Assembly (NCBI GenBank): GCA_036003885.1
Contig: DASYSA010000439.1
Span: forward strand, 1-15,881
DNA length: 15,881 nucleotides
Direction of reading: 5' to 3'
DNA from: DASYSA01 sp036003885
Lineage (GTDB): Bacteria; Acidobacteriota; Blastocatellia; UBA7656
Shown in pieces: positions 1 through 6,783 of the stretch. Position 1 is the stretch's first letter. Every line of letters starts with the position of its first letter. Under the pieces are notes generated by a model. The model worked only from the letters and a program-made list of their open reading frames with translations, ran no database searches and was not told where the DNA came from. The position numbers and the translations under genes were made by a program.

Positions 1-600
1 CTTGTTCCGAAGATGGCGAACGTACACGTCTACGATATTAGTCGCTCCATCAAAGCTCTGGTCCCACACATGCTCGATGATCATGGTTCGAGAGAGGACA
101 CGGCCCGCATTCGCCATCAGGTATTCGAGCAACCCGTATTCCTTGGCCGTGAGATCGATTCGTTGCCCCGCCCGTTTCACTTGTTGAGACAGCCTGTCGA
201 GCTCAAGGTCGGCCACACGGAGGACGTTTGGACGACTGATCGATCCTCGGCGGAGGAGCGCTTTGACTCGTGCCAGCAGCTCCGCGAAGGCGAAGGGCTT
301 GGTCAGGTAGTCGTCGGCCCCTGCTTCAAGGTGTACAACCTTGTCAGAGAGCGCGTCTCGTGCAGTCAGCATTAGAATCGGCACATGGTCATTCTCGAGC
401 CGAACTGCACGAAGGACTTCCGTCCCGCTAAGACCAGGGAGCATCAAGTCCAGGATGATCAGGTCGTAGTCATAAGCCAGCGCAAGTTCGAGTCCCTCTT
501 TGCCATCGCCTGCAGTATCTAGCGCGAAGCTCTCGGATACGAGTCCTTTAGCAATGACACGCGATACCTTCTCTTCATCTTCTACAAGCAGGATTCTCAT
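1..600 (-). CDS. OmpR/PhoB-family response regulator (3' end cut by window edge)
   Basis: The reverse strand from 600 reads open to the window edge for 200 codons, starting MRILLVEDEEKVSRVIAKG. It is a two-component response regulator: a receiver domain (about residues 1-115) followed by a winged-helix DNA-binding domain (about 125 onward). Visible receiver residues are the acidic pair E7/D8, phosphoacceptor D51 in LIILDLMLPG, T79 and K101 in the LTKPF motif. The second domain shows DLTAKEYGLLEYL and the recognition-helix stretch IVDVYVRHLRNK, typical of the OmpR/PhoB class. The start is supported by AGGAA 8 nt upstream. Only some 20-30 residues should be missing. The partner histidine kinase would be expected beyond the left edge, downstream on the same strand. 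The sequence resembles CusR/CopR-type regulators, but the signal cannot be told from this fragment. Confidence 0.95.
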   Translation of the reverse strand, partial: MRILLVEDEEKVSRVIAKGLVSESFALDTAGDGKEGLELALAYDYDLIILDLMLPGLSGTEVLRAVRLENDHVPILMLTARDALSDKVVHLEAGADDYLTKPFAFAELLARVKALLRRGSISRPNVLRVADLELDRLSQQVKRAGQRIDLTAKEYGLLEYLMANAGRVLSRTMIIEHVWDQSFDGATNIVDVYVRHLRNK

Positions 601-911
601 CAAGGAATTCCTACAAAATCCGAAGTTAGCACCGGCAGATTAATTTAAGAGGAAGGCTAGATTAAATTCCATTCAGAATTGGGAGTTTGGTGAAGTGACT
701 GGAGTTTGGACATTCGGTGCACCAATCACTTTAAGCAGAATAGAGGGAAGAGGGACTTGTCCCCGCTGGCGCTGACTGAGCGAAGAGTCGCGGGGACATG
801 TCCCTCTTCCCAAGTCTATTCTCATTGGGGTGATCGATTATTTCAGATGGATCCGCGTTAGAATGCCCAAACTCCGGACGACCCCTCCGAGGTCGGTGCT
901 TTCAGCGACGT
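601..911. other. Intergenic spacer with regulator promoter side and large palindrome
   Basis: This 311-nt spacer lies between the 3' end of the GMC oxidoreductase and the start of the response regulator, both on the minus strand. The part next to 600 (about 601-690) is AT-rich and should hold the regulator promoter, but I see no convincing -35/-10 pair. The remainder is occupied by the palindromic element at 701-875. A 9-nt direct repeat, ggagtttgg, occurs at 682-690 and 701-709, just at the outer edge of that element. No ORF in this spacer looks real. Confidence 0.7.
701..875. repeat. Imperfect palindromic element, REP/MITE-like
   Basis: The outer arms ggagtttggacattc (701-715) and gaatgcccaaactcc (861-875) are inverted repeats matching at 14 of 15 positions. 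Inside them lies a much stronger hairpin: 737-766 pairs with 790-822 at 29 of 30 positions, with a 3-nt bulge and one mismatch. Each arm also contains a 12-nt near-palindrome (gggacatgtccc on the right, gggacttgtccc on the left). The hairpin apex carries a small inner stem, cgct/agcg, at 770-773/779-782. Between the outer and inner arms the two halves remain partly complementary. The architecture fits a REP-type or miniature inverted-repeat element, with no transposase inside. It may also terminate transcription of the oxidoreductase gene that ends at 912. Confidence 0.75.
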
Positions 912-2693
912 CTACGGCAAGGCATTTGAAACTGTCTTGATCGCCTGTGCTGCTATCGTGAGGGTCGGATTAGCGACGAGCGCTCCAGGGATTGCAGAGC
1001 CGTCGACAACATACAGACCGGGCAACGTATCCGTCGATCCTTTCGGCTTGCTACCATCGAAGACACGGCCAAAATCGTCAACGACACCATCGAAACTGGT
1101 TGGCGCGATCGGGCAACCTCCCAGCGGGTGAGTGATCGTGAGCTTGCGGTTAGCAAAGCCGCTCCACAGTGGGAAAGAAACATACCTCCCGCCCATGGCC
1201 TCGGCTAAGGCCTTCTGCAGCGTTTCGATCTTCTGGAACACCGGATTGTTTGCTATGGGCGTATCCCAATCTACCTGAATCTGATCATGATCCAGGAAGA
1301 TCTTACCGCTCGCATCATCCTGTCCCATGGAATTGAAGAAAAAGATATTGGAAACCATTTCTGCTTCGGTCTTGAAACTGTTCGGATCTTTGGTGTCGGG
1401 AATGCTCGGAAACAGGTTGCTGAAATCCGGCAGCATCCCGAATTGCCAGGCAAACTTCATCTGACCGAGGAAGCCAGCGCGCTTTGTAGCATTGTCCAAC
1501 GCCTGGAGAGCCGTGCTGGCAATAGCGGCGAACATGCTGGGTATTGCGCTGTCCTCTATCGCTACGTGTAAGCCATCGAACTTTGCGTGGATGTGGCACG
1601 TGTTAATCGGCCCTCTGGTGCTGTAGACCGCGTTCGCCGTATCAACTACAAATCCTCCGAAGTCGCCGTTTGTCGAAAAGTGTGAGCCGAGTTTATCGCT
1701 GAGCGCGAGTCCGTTCTTGTCACGCGACCGGAGAAGAATCTCGGTTGTCCCGAGGGTTCCTCCTCCCAGGAATAGCATCGGCGCTTCAACGTCCTTCTGG
1801 GCGCCGCCATCACGGCGATCCTCGTACCGCACCTTGTATCCAGTTGGAGTTCGAGTTATGTGTAATGCTTTAGCAAGCGGCATCAGCGTCACGCCGGAGT
1901 TGGGATCCGAAAGCAGGCGTTGATAGAGTGTCTTGTTGAGCGTATGTCGCGCGGCAGGAAGGCACCCAAGGATGCAGCGCCCCTGCCGTTCGCAATGAGT
2001 GTGGGTCTTAGCGCCGTCGCCTGACGAATTGTGCTGCGCATCTTCCGTGTACTCGATCACCGACAGGTCTAGCGGCTGCCAGGGAATTTGGATACCGAGA
2101 TTTTGCCCCACTTTTGCGGCCGCGTCTTTCAACGCGCGACTTCGGTCAAGATATAAATAATCATCGTTGCCTAGATTAGTCACATCGCGGCCAGGCAAGG
2201 GTATCTTGGTGACGATTTTGTTCAGCTTTCCACGGTAGTCCTGCATCCAGGAGTACGCAGCCTGGTATTCCGGATCTCCGAGGTTCAGACCGATACCTTG
2301 CAAAATCTCCGGCTCCGGACGCAGGGTCACATTCGAATAAATAAGCGAACCGCCGCCCACACCACTCGCGGTCAGAATGTGAGCCTGCTTGAACATTGAA
2401 TACTGATAAAGCCCGTCCTTATTAAGAGAGCTTCTTATTGCTGCAAAGAAATCCAGGAGACCTGCTCTGTGATCCGGGCGGGCCCAGTACTGCACTGGTT
2501 GGTTGTTTTTCTTCGCCCAAACAGGAATCGGGTCCTTTGCTGATTGCGGGGGCTTGCCCAGCTTTTCCGGGGTGACCCACCAGGTGCCGCGCTCGAGCAT
2601 AAGAACTTTCTTGCCCTTGAGAGCAAGCCGCGTTGCAGCGATAGTGGCTCCAAAGCCGGTTCCAATCACAATTGCGTCATAGTTGGTGGACAT
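912..2693 (-). CDS. GMC-family FAD oxidoreductase, cholesterol-oxidase-like
   Basis: This 593-residue protein should oxidise an alcohol, possibly a sterol, with FAD as cofactor. The N-terminal dinucleotide fold reads YDAIVIGTGFGATIAA (GxGxxG at residues 11-16), with the ribose-binding glutamate at E34 in MLERG. Further family marks are GVGGGSLIYSN (111-121), the HPLGGCP block with candidate catalytic His about 522, and the C-terminal FAD block VDGSAIPG followed by NPTLTIAAQ (Asn about 575). A Cys cluster C234-x5-C240-x3-C244 (around GRCILGCLPAARHTL) matches the Cys-rich loop seen in bacterial cholesterol-oxidase-like GMC proteins. No signal peptide or Tat motif is visible, so a cytoplasmic location is likely. 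The start is fixed by a strong AAGGAGG 7 nt upstream. The substrate is not determined by the sequence. Confidence 0.93.
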   Translation of the reverse strand: MSTNYDAIVIGTGFGATIAATRLALKGKKVLMLERGTWWVTPEKLGKPPQSAKDPIPVWAKKNNQPVQYWARPDHRAGLLDFFAAIRSSLNKDGLYQYSMFKQAHILTASGVGGGSLIYSNVTLRPEPEILQGIGLNLGDPEYQAAYSWMQDYRGKLNKIVTKIPLPGRDVTNLGNDDYLYLDRSRALKDAAAKVGQNLGIQIPWQPLDLSVIEYTEDAQHNSSGDGAKTHTHCERQGRCILGCLPAARHTLNKTLYQRLLSDPNSGVTLMPLAKALHITRTPTGYKVRYEDRRDGGAQKDVEAPMLFLGGGTLGTTEILLRSRDKNGLALSDKLGSHFSTNGDFGGFVVDTANAVYSTRGPINTCHIHAKFDGLHVAIEDSAIPSMFAAIASTALQALDNATKRAGFLGQMKFAWQFGMLPDFSNLFPSIPDTKDPNSFKTEAEMVSNIFFFNSMGQDDASGKIFLDHDQIQVDWDTPIANNPVFQKIETLQKALAEAMGGRYVSFPLWSGFANRKLTITHPLGGCPIAPTSFDGVVDDFGRVFDGSKPKGSTDTLPGLYVVDGSAIPGALVANPTLTIAAQAIKTVSNALP

Positions 2694-3018
2694 TCTGTAG
2701 CCTCCTTATTTTTAGCTCCTGCCAGTTTAGACGCCAACGCGGCTGCAATCAATGCAAGATCAATTTGCATGTAGAGGCTTTCGCTGAAACATAATTTGAA
2801 CCCATTCATCGCAGTTCTTGTGACAAGTCTGCCGCGTCGAACCGTGCGCCGGATACCGGGAGATGTGGGCCAGGAGCGATAGTTCGCCGGTTGGGTGATT
2901 AGACAAACTGACGTTGGAAAAGATAATCTTGGCCCGGCTGTCCAAATCGCGGAGGGCTCGAACGTCATTCGAATGGCGGAACATGGTGCCCGCCTAAAAC
3001 TCAAAATGGAGACTACAC
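2694..3018. promoter_or_regulatory. Divergent intergenic region between GMC oxidoreductase and ECF42 operon
   Basis: These 325 nt separate the minus-strand oxidoreductase from the plus-strand operon, so they must carry two divergent promoters. ECF42-group sigma factors are known to prefer a TGTCGA-like -35 with a CGTC/CGAC-like -10. The nearest match toward the operon is tgtcca at 2939-2944 followed by cgtc at 2963-2966, an 18-nt gap with one mismatch in the -35, which is only suggestive. A Shine-Dalgarno-like ggag (3008-3011) precedes the ATG at 3019. A 34-codon minus-strand ORF (2666-2770) and a 74-codon one (2760-2984) fall here, but neither has strong coding signs. Confidence 0.5.
2701..2707 (-). 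promoter_or_regulatory. Ribosome binding site of the GMC oxidoreductase
   Basis: The minus strand reads AAGGAGG here, 7 nt before the ATG at 2693. It is a near-consensus Shine-Dalgarno sequence and fixes the start. Confidence 0.85.
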
Positions 3019-3432
3019 ATGCAATACATTCTGATGGACTACGTGGGCGAGGCCGGCTGGCCCGAACTGACAAAGGCCGAGCAAGAACACTGGTTGGGAG
3101 CGTACATAGCGTACGTGGAGGCAATGGCGGAGGCGGGCGTCCTGAGGAGCGGTAACGGCCTGCAGCCCACCTCGACGGCGACGACCGTACGGGTCGTGAA
3201 TGGCAAGACCCAGGTGCTGGACGGTCCCTACGCCGACTCGAAAGAGCAGCTGGGTGGCTTTCATATTATCGACGTCGCCGATCTTGATGCCGCGATCTCG
3301 TGGGCAGCACGCTGCCCGACCGCACTTCACGGTGTCGTCGAGGTGCGTCCAATCTCGGAAATGAAGCTTACTGAGTTGCTCGAGCAAATTCGAGCAAGCG
3401 ACTCCGAGCGGCCAGGCGTGAGCCGCAAGTGA
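3019..3432 (+). CDS. YCII/DGPF-domain protein
   Basis: This 137-residue protein carries the YCII-related (formerly DGPF) fold. The hallmark is DGPYADSKEQLGG at residues 68-80, followed by FHIIDVADLDAAISWAARCP, where the helix and strand order match the family. The N-terminus MQYILMDYVGE is the usual first strand and makes the start convincing; ggag lies 7 nt upstream. Such proteins are about 110-145 residues, cytoplasmic, and of unproven biochemical role. They are the typical targets and neighbours of ECF42 sigma factors. It is first in a three-gene operon, 43 nt ahead of the reductase-like gene. The last 20 residues form a charged tail beyond the core domain. Confidence 0.93.
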   Translation: MQYILMDYVGEAGWPELTKAEQEHWLGAYIAYVEAMAEAGVLRSGNGLQPTSTATTVRVVNGKTQVLDGPYADSKEQLGGFHIIDVADLDAAISWAARCPTALHGVVEVRPISEMKLTELLEQIRASDSERPGVSRK

Positions 3433-3475
3433 TGAGGCTTTCAAAGAACGCGGGGACTAAGAAAGGAGAGAACTC

Positions 3476-4057
3476 ATGCGTAAAATAATCGTTTTCAATC
3501 AGGTGACGCTCGATGGTTACTTCGCGGACATGAACGGCGACATGAGCTGGGCCCACAAGCAGGATGCGGAGTGGAATGCATTTGTCGCAGATAATGCAAA
3601 AGGCGAAGCCACGCTATTGTTCGGCCGAATCACATATGAAATGATGGCAAGCTTCTGGCCGACACCGAATGCGATCAAGAGTTTTCCGATTGTGGCCGAA
3701 CGGATGAATAGTCTTCCGAAGGTCGTGTTTTCGAGAACACTGGACAAGGCGGCCTGGAACAATACGACGCTGGTGAAGGGAGACCTCGTGGCGGAAATAC
3801 GAAGGATGAAGGGCGAGCCCGGAAGCGACTTTGTGATTATGGGAAGCGGCAGCATTGTTTCACAATTGGCGCAGGAGGGTTTGATCGATGAATACGAAAT
3901 CGCGTTGAATCCTATCGTACTTGGCAAGGGTAGGACCATGTTCGACGGCATCAAAGAGAAGCTGAACCTGAAACTCACCAGGACGCGGGCCTTCGCAAAT
4001 GGGAATGTCTTTCTGTGCTACGAGCCGATGGCGTCAAGGACTCAAATCTCTACGTAG
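3476..4057 (+). CDS. Dihydrofolate-reductase-family protein (RibD C-terminal domain)
   Basis: This 193-residue protein belongs to the DHFR-like family of the RibD C-terminal type (YyaP/YwjB-like), which may use NADPH. It begins MRKIIVFNQVTLDGYFAD, the characteristic first strand with the SLDG-like motif. It continues with LLFGRITYEMMASFWP (about residues 42-57), a central DFVIMGSGSIVSQLAQEGLIDEY (about 121-143, the nucleotide-binding glycine segment), and NPIVLGKGRTMFDG, all standard for the family. The substrate is unknown; these stand-alone proteins are not established as true folate enzymes. The start has AGGAG about 8 nt upstream. It lies between the DGPF gene and the ECF42 sigma gene in one transcription unit (gaps 43 and 12 nt), suggesting the sigma factor controls it. 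Confidence 0.92.
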   Translation: MRKIIVFNQVTLDGYFADMNGDMSWAHKQDAEWNAFVADNAKGEATLLFGRITYEMMASFWPTPNAIKSFPIVAERMNSLPKVVFSRTLDKAAWNNTTLVKGDLVAEIRRMKGEPGSDFVIMGSGSIVSQLAQEGLIDEYEIALNPIVLGKGRTMFDGIKEKLNLKLTRTRAFANGNVFLCYEPMASRTQIST

Positions 4058-4069
4058 GCCCACGAGTGC

Positions 4070-5371
4070 ATGAAACCGAAGGGAACGATGCAAACGTCTC
4101 GCACTAACAATTCCGAAGTTATGAACTCCCACGACGGCGACGCGCAGGCGCGCAACATGGCGGACACGGTCGCGCGCCGCAGCTACGGTAAACTCGTCGC
4201 CTTTCTCGCGGCCCGCACCAGGGATGTGGCTGGCGCCGAAGACGCCCTTTCAGAAGCGTTCGTTGCTGCACTGGCAGATTGGCCGCGGAATGGCTGTCCG
4301 TCGAATCCGGAGGCGTGGCTACTGACCGTCGCCCGCCGAAAGATGATCGATGGTATGCGCCGGCGCGGGTACGGCGAGGCTGCGACCGGGCACTTGCAGC
4401 TCCTTGCGGAGGGGTTGAACGCCGCGGCGGCTGATGCGGAGATCCCGGATCGTCGTCTCGCACTGATGTTCGCCTGCGCGCATCCGGCCATCGAAGCCGG
4501 CGTCCGCGCACCGTTGATGCTGCAGGTGGTGCTGGGGCTGGACGCAAAGACAATCGCCTCGGCGTTCCTCACGTCTCCAGCGGCCATGAGTAAGCGACTT
4601 GTCCGTGCCAAGGACAAGATTCGGCAAGCCGGCATTTCGTTTAGCATCCCGGAGCGCGAGGAGCTTGCGGGGCGACTCGACGCCGTCTTGGACGCCTCCT
4701 ACTCCGTCTTTGCGGAAGGTTGGACCGACCCTGGCGGGACCGATATTGCCCGCCGCGATCTGACACAGGAAGCTATATTTCTGAGCAGGCTCGTGACCGA
4801 GCTGTTGCCGGAGGAACCGGAAGCGCTGGGCCTGCTTGCCTTCATGCTTCACGCAGAAGCCCGGCGTCGCGCGCGCCGCAACGGGGGCGGCGAATACGTT
4901 CCGCTTGCCGATCAGGATCCGGCGATGTGGGAGTGGCAGATGATCGCTGAGGCCGAGGAGCTACTTCGGCGCGCCGGCGCTCTGCGATCCATTGGCCGGT
5001 ATCAGCTCGAAGGCGCTCTGCAGTCGGCGCACGTTTATCGTCGCCGCACGGGTCACGGCAACTGGGCCGAGGTGGTGCAGCTCTACGACGGACTCTTCGC
5101 GCTCACCGGCTCACCGGTGGTCGCCATCAATCGTGCCCTGGCAATCGCGGAATTGCAGGGCGCCAACATCGCTCTCGAGATGATGCATGAGGTGGAGGCC
5201 GACGTGCGGCTCGCCGACTACCAACCCTACTGGGCTGCGCGCGCGGAGCTGCTGGCGAGGACAGGCGCACACGGCGAAGCCCGTCGCGCATACGAGATCG
5301 CGATCGGTCTCGAGCGCGACCTCGTGGTCCGCCGCTTCCTTCAGCGGCGTCAATCGGCCTTGCCGGCTTGA
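4070..5371 (+). CDS. ECF42-type RNA polymerase sigma factor with C-terminal extension
   Basis: This is an extracytoplasmic-function-type sigma factor of 433 residues, about twice the normal ECF size. Region 2 spans about residues 38-100 (SYGKLVAFLAARTRDVAGA to VARRKMIDGMRRR). Region 4 spans about 128-185 (LQVVLGLDAKTIASAFL, then MSKRLVRAKDKIR). A DUF6596-like segment follows (about 203-303, with FAEGW and LTQEAIFLSRL), then helical TPR-like repeats to the end (PVVAINRALAIAEL, LLARTGAHGEARRAYEIAI). This layout and the DGPF neighbour define the ECF42 group, in which the extension, not an anti-sigma factor, is thought to control activity. The annotated ATG has a poor ribosome site. In-frame ATGs at 4088, 4121 and 4157 are alternatives, and the conserved part begins near residue 30. 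It ends the operon. Confidence 0.93.
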   Translation: MKPKGTMQTSRTNNSEVMNSHDGDAQARNMADTVARRSYGKLVAFLAARTRDVAGAEDALSEAFVAALADWPRNGCPSNPEAWLLTVARRKMIDGMRRRGYGEAATGHLQLLAEGLNAAAADAEIPDRRLALMFACAHPAIEAGVRAPLMLQVVLGLDAKTIASAFLTSPAAMSKRLVRAKDKIRQAGISFSIPEREELAGRLDAVLDASYSVFAEGWTDPGGTDIARRDLTQEAIFLSRLVTELLPEEPEALGLLAFMLHAEARRRARRNGGGEYVPLADQDPAMWEWQMIAEAEELLRRAGALRSIGRYQLEGALQSAHVYRRRTGHGNWAEVVQLYDGLFALTGSPVVAINRALAIAELQGANIALEMMHEVEADVRLADYQPYWAARAELLARTGAHGEARRAYEIAIGLERDLVVRRFLQRRQSALPA

Positions 5372-5375
5372 TCCT

Positions 5376-6158
5376 ATGAAATCAGGAAGAGATGCAACTC
5401 GCAGAAATCGCAACATCGGCACCGCCAAACGGGGTCACGGTCAAAACAACAAGCTGGTAATCCCAACGAGATGGCATCCCAATTTAACGATTTATTACGA
5501 GAATTTGTGCAACTACAGAACTGTATTGCGTGCTGTTGAAGGCCGCCCAATAACATTTCTTGTTGAGGAAACCAGAAAAGGTTGTTATCACGCCTGCACA
5601 GTAGATGACATCATTTACGTTTTGCACTTTGTGACTCCATCGGATCTTGAGGGCATTGAGCTGATCGTATTGAGGCAGCCGAAACGAAAAGAGGAAGTTC
5701 TAAATGGCGTATGGGGCAGATGGGCTCCAAACGTTGAAATCGATGACTACAAAGGGAGTGCAATTTTTCTCGAGGCTGCGGACATAGCGAATCCCATTCG
5801 CTGGCAAAAGTCATTAGCGCCGGACAAACAGAAGGAGTTGGAAAGATTGCGGGGAGATGGACACAATATTACAGCGACCAAGAGGTCTCACATAATATCG
5901 CTGAGTTTGGATTCTGTCCGGTCCACGCAACTGTATAGAACGCTGCTACACGAAATCGGCCACCACGTTGATTACTCTCACAGTAAAGGTGAGTTCGCCA
6001 GGAAACCGGCGAGCGAGAAAGAGACCTTCGCACACAAGTACGCCTATAAGCTGAGAGCCCAGCTGGAGAAAAGGGGAGTGATTCCTTTTGAGCGTATGTT
6101 CTCAGCCAAGCAACTTCAATCAGATACACTGCGGATATCTGACTTCAAGGCAACGTAG
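5376..6158 (+). CDS. Putative HExxH zinc metallopeptidase-like protein
   Basis: This 260-residue protein is not one I can name, but residues 188-200 read RTLLHEIGHHVDY, a gluzincin-type HExxH motif (H192, E193, H196). E216 in KETFAHKYAYKL is a candidate third zinc ligand. The metal site lies in the last third; the first part (about 30-140) looks like a beta-rich domain with no motif I recognise. No signal peptide or membrane segment is visible. The reading frame is open further upstream, but that part overlaps the sigma gene in another frame and reads as low-complexity Arg/Ser text, so the ATG 4 nt after the sigma stop is preferred. It lacks a good ribosome site, so coupling to the sigma gene is possible. 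A hand count over 5461-5640 gives 77 G+C of 180, against 40 of 60 at 4261-4320, which suggests a different origin. Proteolytic activity is inferred only. Confidence 0.7.
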   Translation: MKSGRDATRRNRNIGTAKRGHGQNNKLVIPTRWHPNLTIYYENLCNYRTVLRAVEGRPITFLVEETRKGCYHACTVDDIIYVLHFVTPSDLEGIELIVLRQPKRKEEVLNGVWGRWAPNVEIDDYKGSAIFLEAADIANPIRWQKSLAPDKQKELERLRGDGHNITATKRSHIISLSLDSVRSTQLYRTLLHEIGHHVDYSHSKGEFARKPASEKETFAHKYAYKLRAQLEKRGVIPFERMFSAKQLQSDTLRISDFKAT

Positions 6159-6221
6159 CAGGTTGTCGCTCACTCACGTGAAGCGATCTGATCTAGAGGT
6201 TATCGAATACGCGCAAACTGA

Positions 6222-6665
6222 AGCCCGCTTACGCTATGGCGCCGCGGCAGTCTCTTCGGCTTTGGTTTCTACCGGATCTTTCGGTCGCGCCACCCGAAGT
6301 GGGTGGGCATGCGGGTCGGTTTCATAGACCTTACTCTCTGGTCTTTCCTTATGGCGTCGGCGCACGGAGCCGGCTTGATGCTGGTACCGATCCTGCTCGG
6401 CTGGCAAACAGACTCAACGCAGGGCGCTCATATGGAGCATGCAGGCCACGTCTCCGCCCAGCAGATGACAGGATTTGCCCACCCGCTGAAATGGCTGGCG
6501 GCCGTGGGTGTGCACAGCTCAGGACACCTGCTAGTGTCACTGCTTATCGCACTGTTAGTCTACGAGAAGTTCGGATTGGCGATGCTGCGTACTGCCTGGT
6601 TTAATCTCGACCTGCTCTGGATGATCTGTTTGATGATCAGCGGCGTTCTGATACTTATCATTTGA
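6222..6665 (+). pseudogene. N-terminally truncated integral membrane protein remnant
   Basis: The frame is open from 6222, just after a TGA, to the stop at 6663-6665. It carries the C-terminal half of a membrane protein. The text FYRIF...HPKWVGMRVGF (6261-6323) leads into LTLWSFLMASAHGAGLMLVP, then HPLKWLAAVGVHSSGHLLVSL and LLWMICLMISGVLILII, giving about three transmembrane segments with conserved His residues. From memory, homologues are conserved bacterial membrane proteins of roughly 200-250 residues with several more N-terminal helices; here only about 148 codons remain. No ATG precedes the conserved HPKWVGMRVG stretch, and the first possible starts are GTG 6303 and ATG 6309, both without a ribosome site. 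I read it as a decayed gene cut at its 5' side. A functional short protein from 6303 or 6309 cannot be excluded. Confidence 0.6.
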
Positions 6666-6710
6666 ATGGCGACCCGATGGGTACGCATCTCAGTTCCGCG
6701 GGACACTGTA

Positions 6711-6746
6711 CGGAGCAGGGCCGGCGCTCAACGCCGGCCTGCTCCG
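6711..6746. terminator. GC-rich stem-loop between convergent genes
   Basis: ggagcagg plus gccggcg (6712-6726) pairs with cgccggcctgctcc (6732-6745), leaving one bulged G and a 5-nt loop, ctcaa. The stem sits between the plus-strand membrane remnant and the 3' end of the minus-strand hydrolase. A two-way terminator or mRNA-end stabiliser is therefore likely, although no T-run follows on the plus strand. Confidence 0.6.
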
Positions 6747-6783
6747 GATGGCTTGGGACTATGTTTGCTGTTCCAATTGACTA

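Noticed and set aside
2760..2984. 74-codon minus-strand ORF upstream of the GMC oxidoreductase
   Set aside because: No good ribosome site, no recognisable motif, and it lies in a spacer expected to hold two divergent promoters. It could be a gene remnant, but nothing supports it.
4119..4852. Three long minus-strand ORFs opposite the ECF42 sigma gene
   Set aside because: They are antisense shadows of a GC-rich gene, low-complexity and Arg/Ala/Ser-rich, while the plus-strand frame matches a sigma factor throughout.
5187..5375. N-terminal extension of the HExxH protein reaching back into the sigma gene
   Set aside because: The extra 63 residues are an Arg/Ser/Pro-rich shadow of the sigma reading frame. 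The ATG at 5376 right after the sigma stop is the more natural start.
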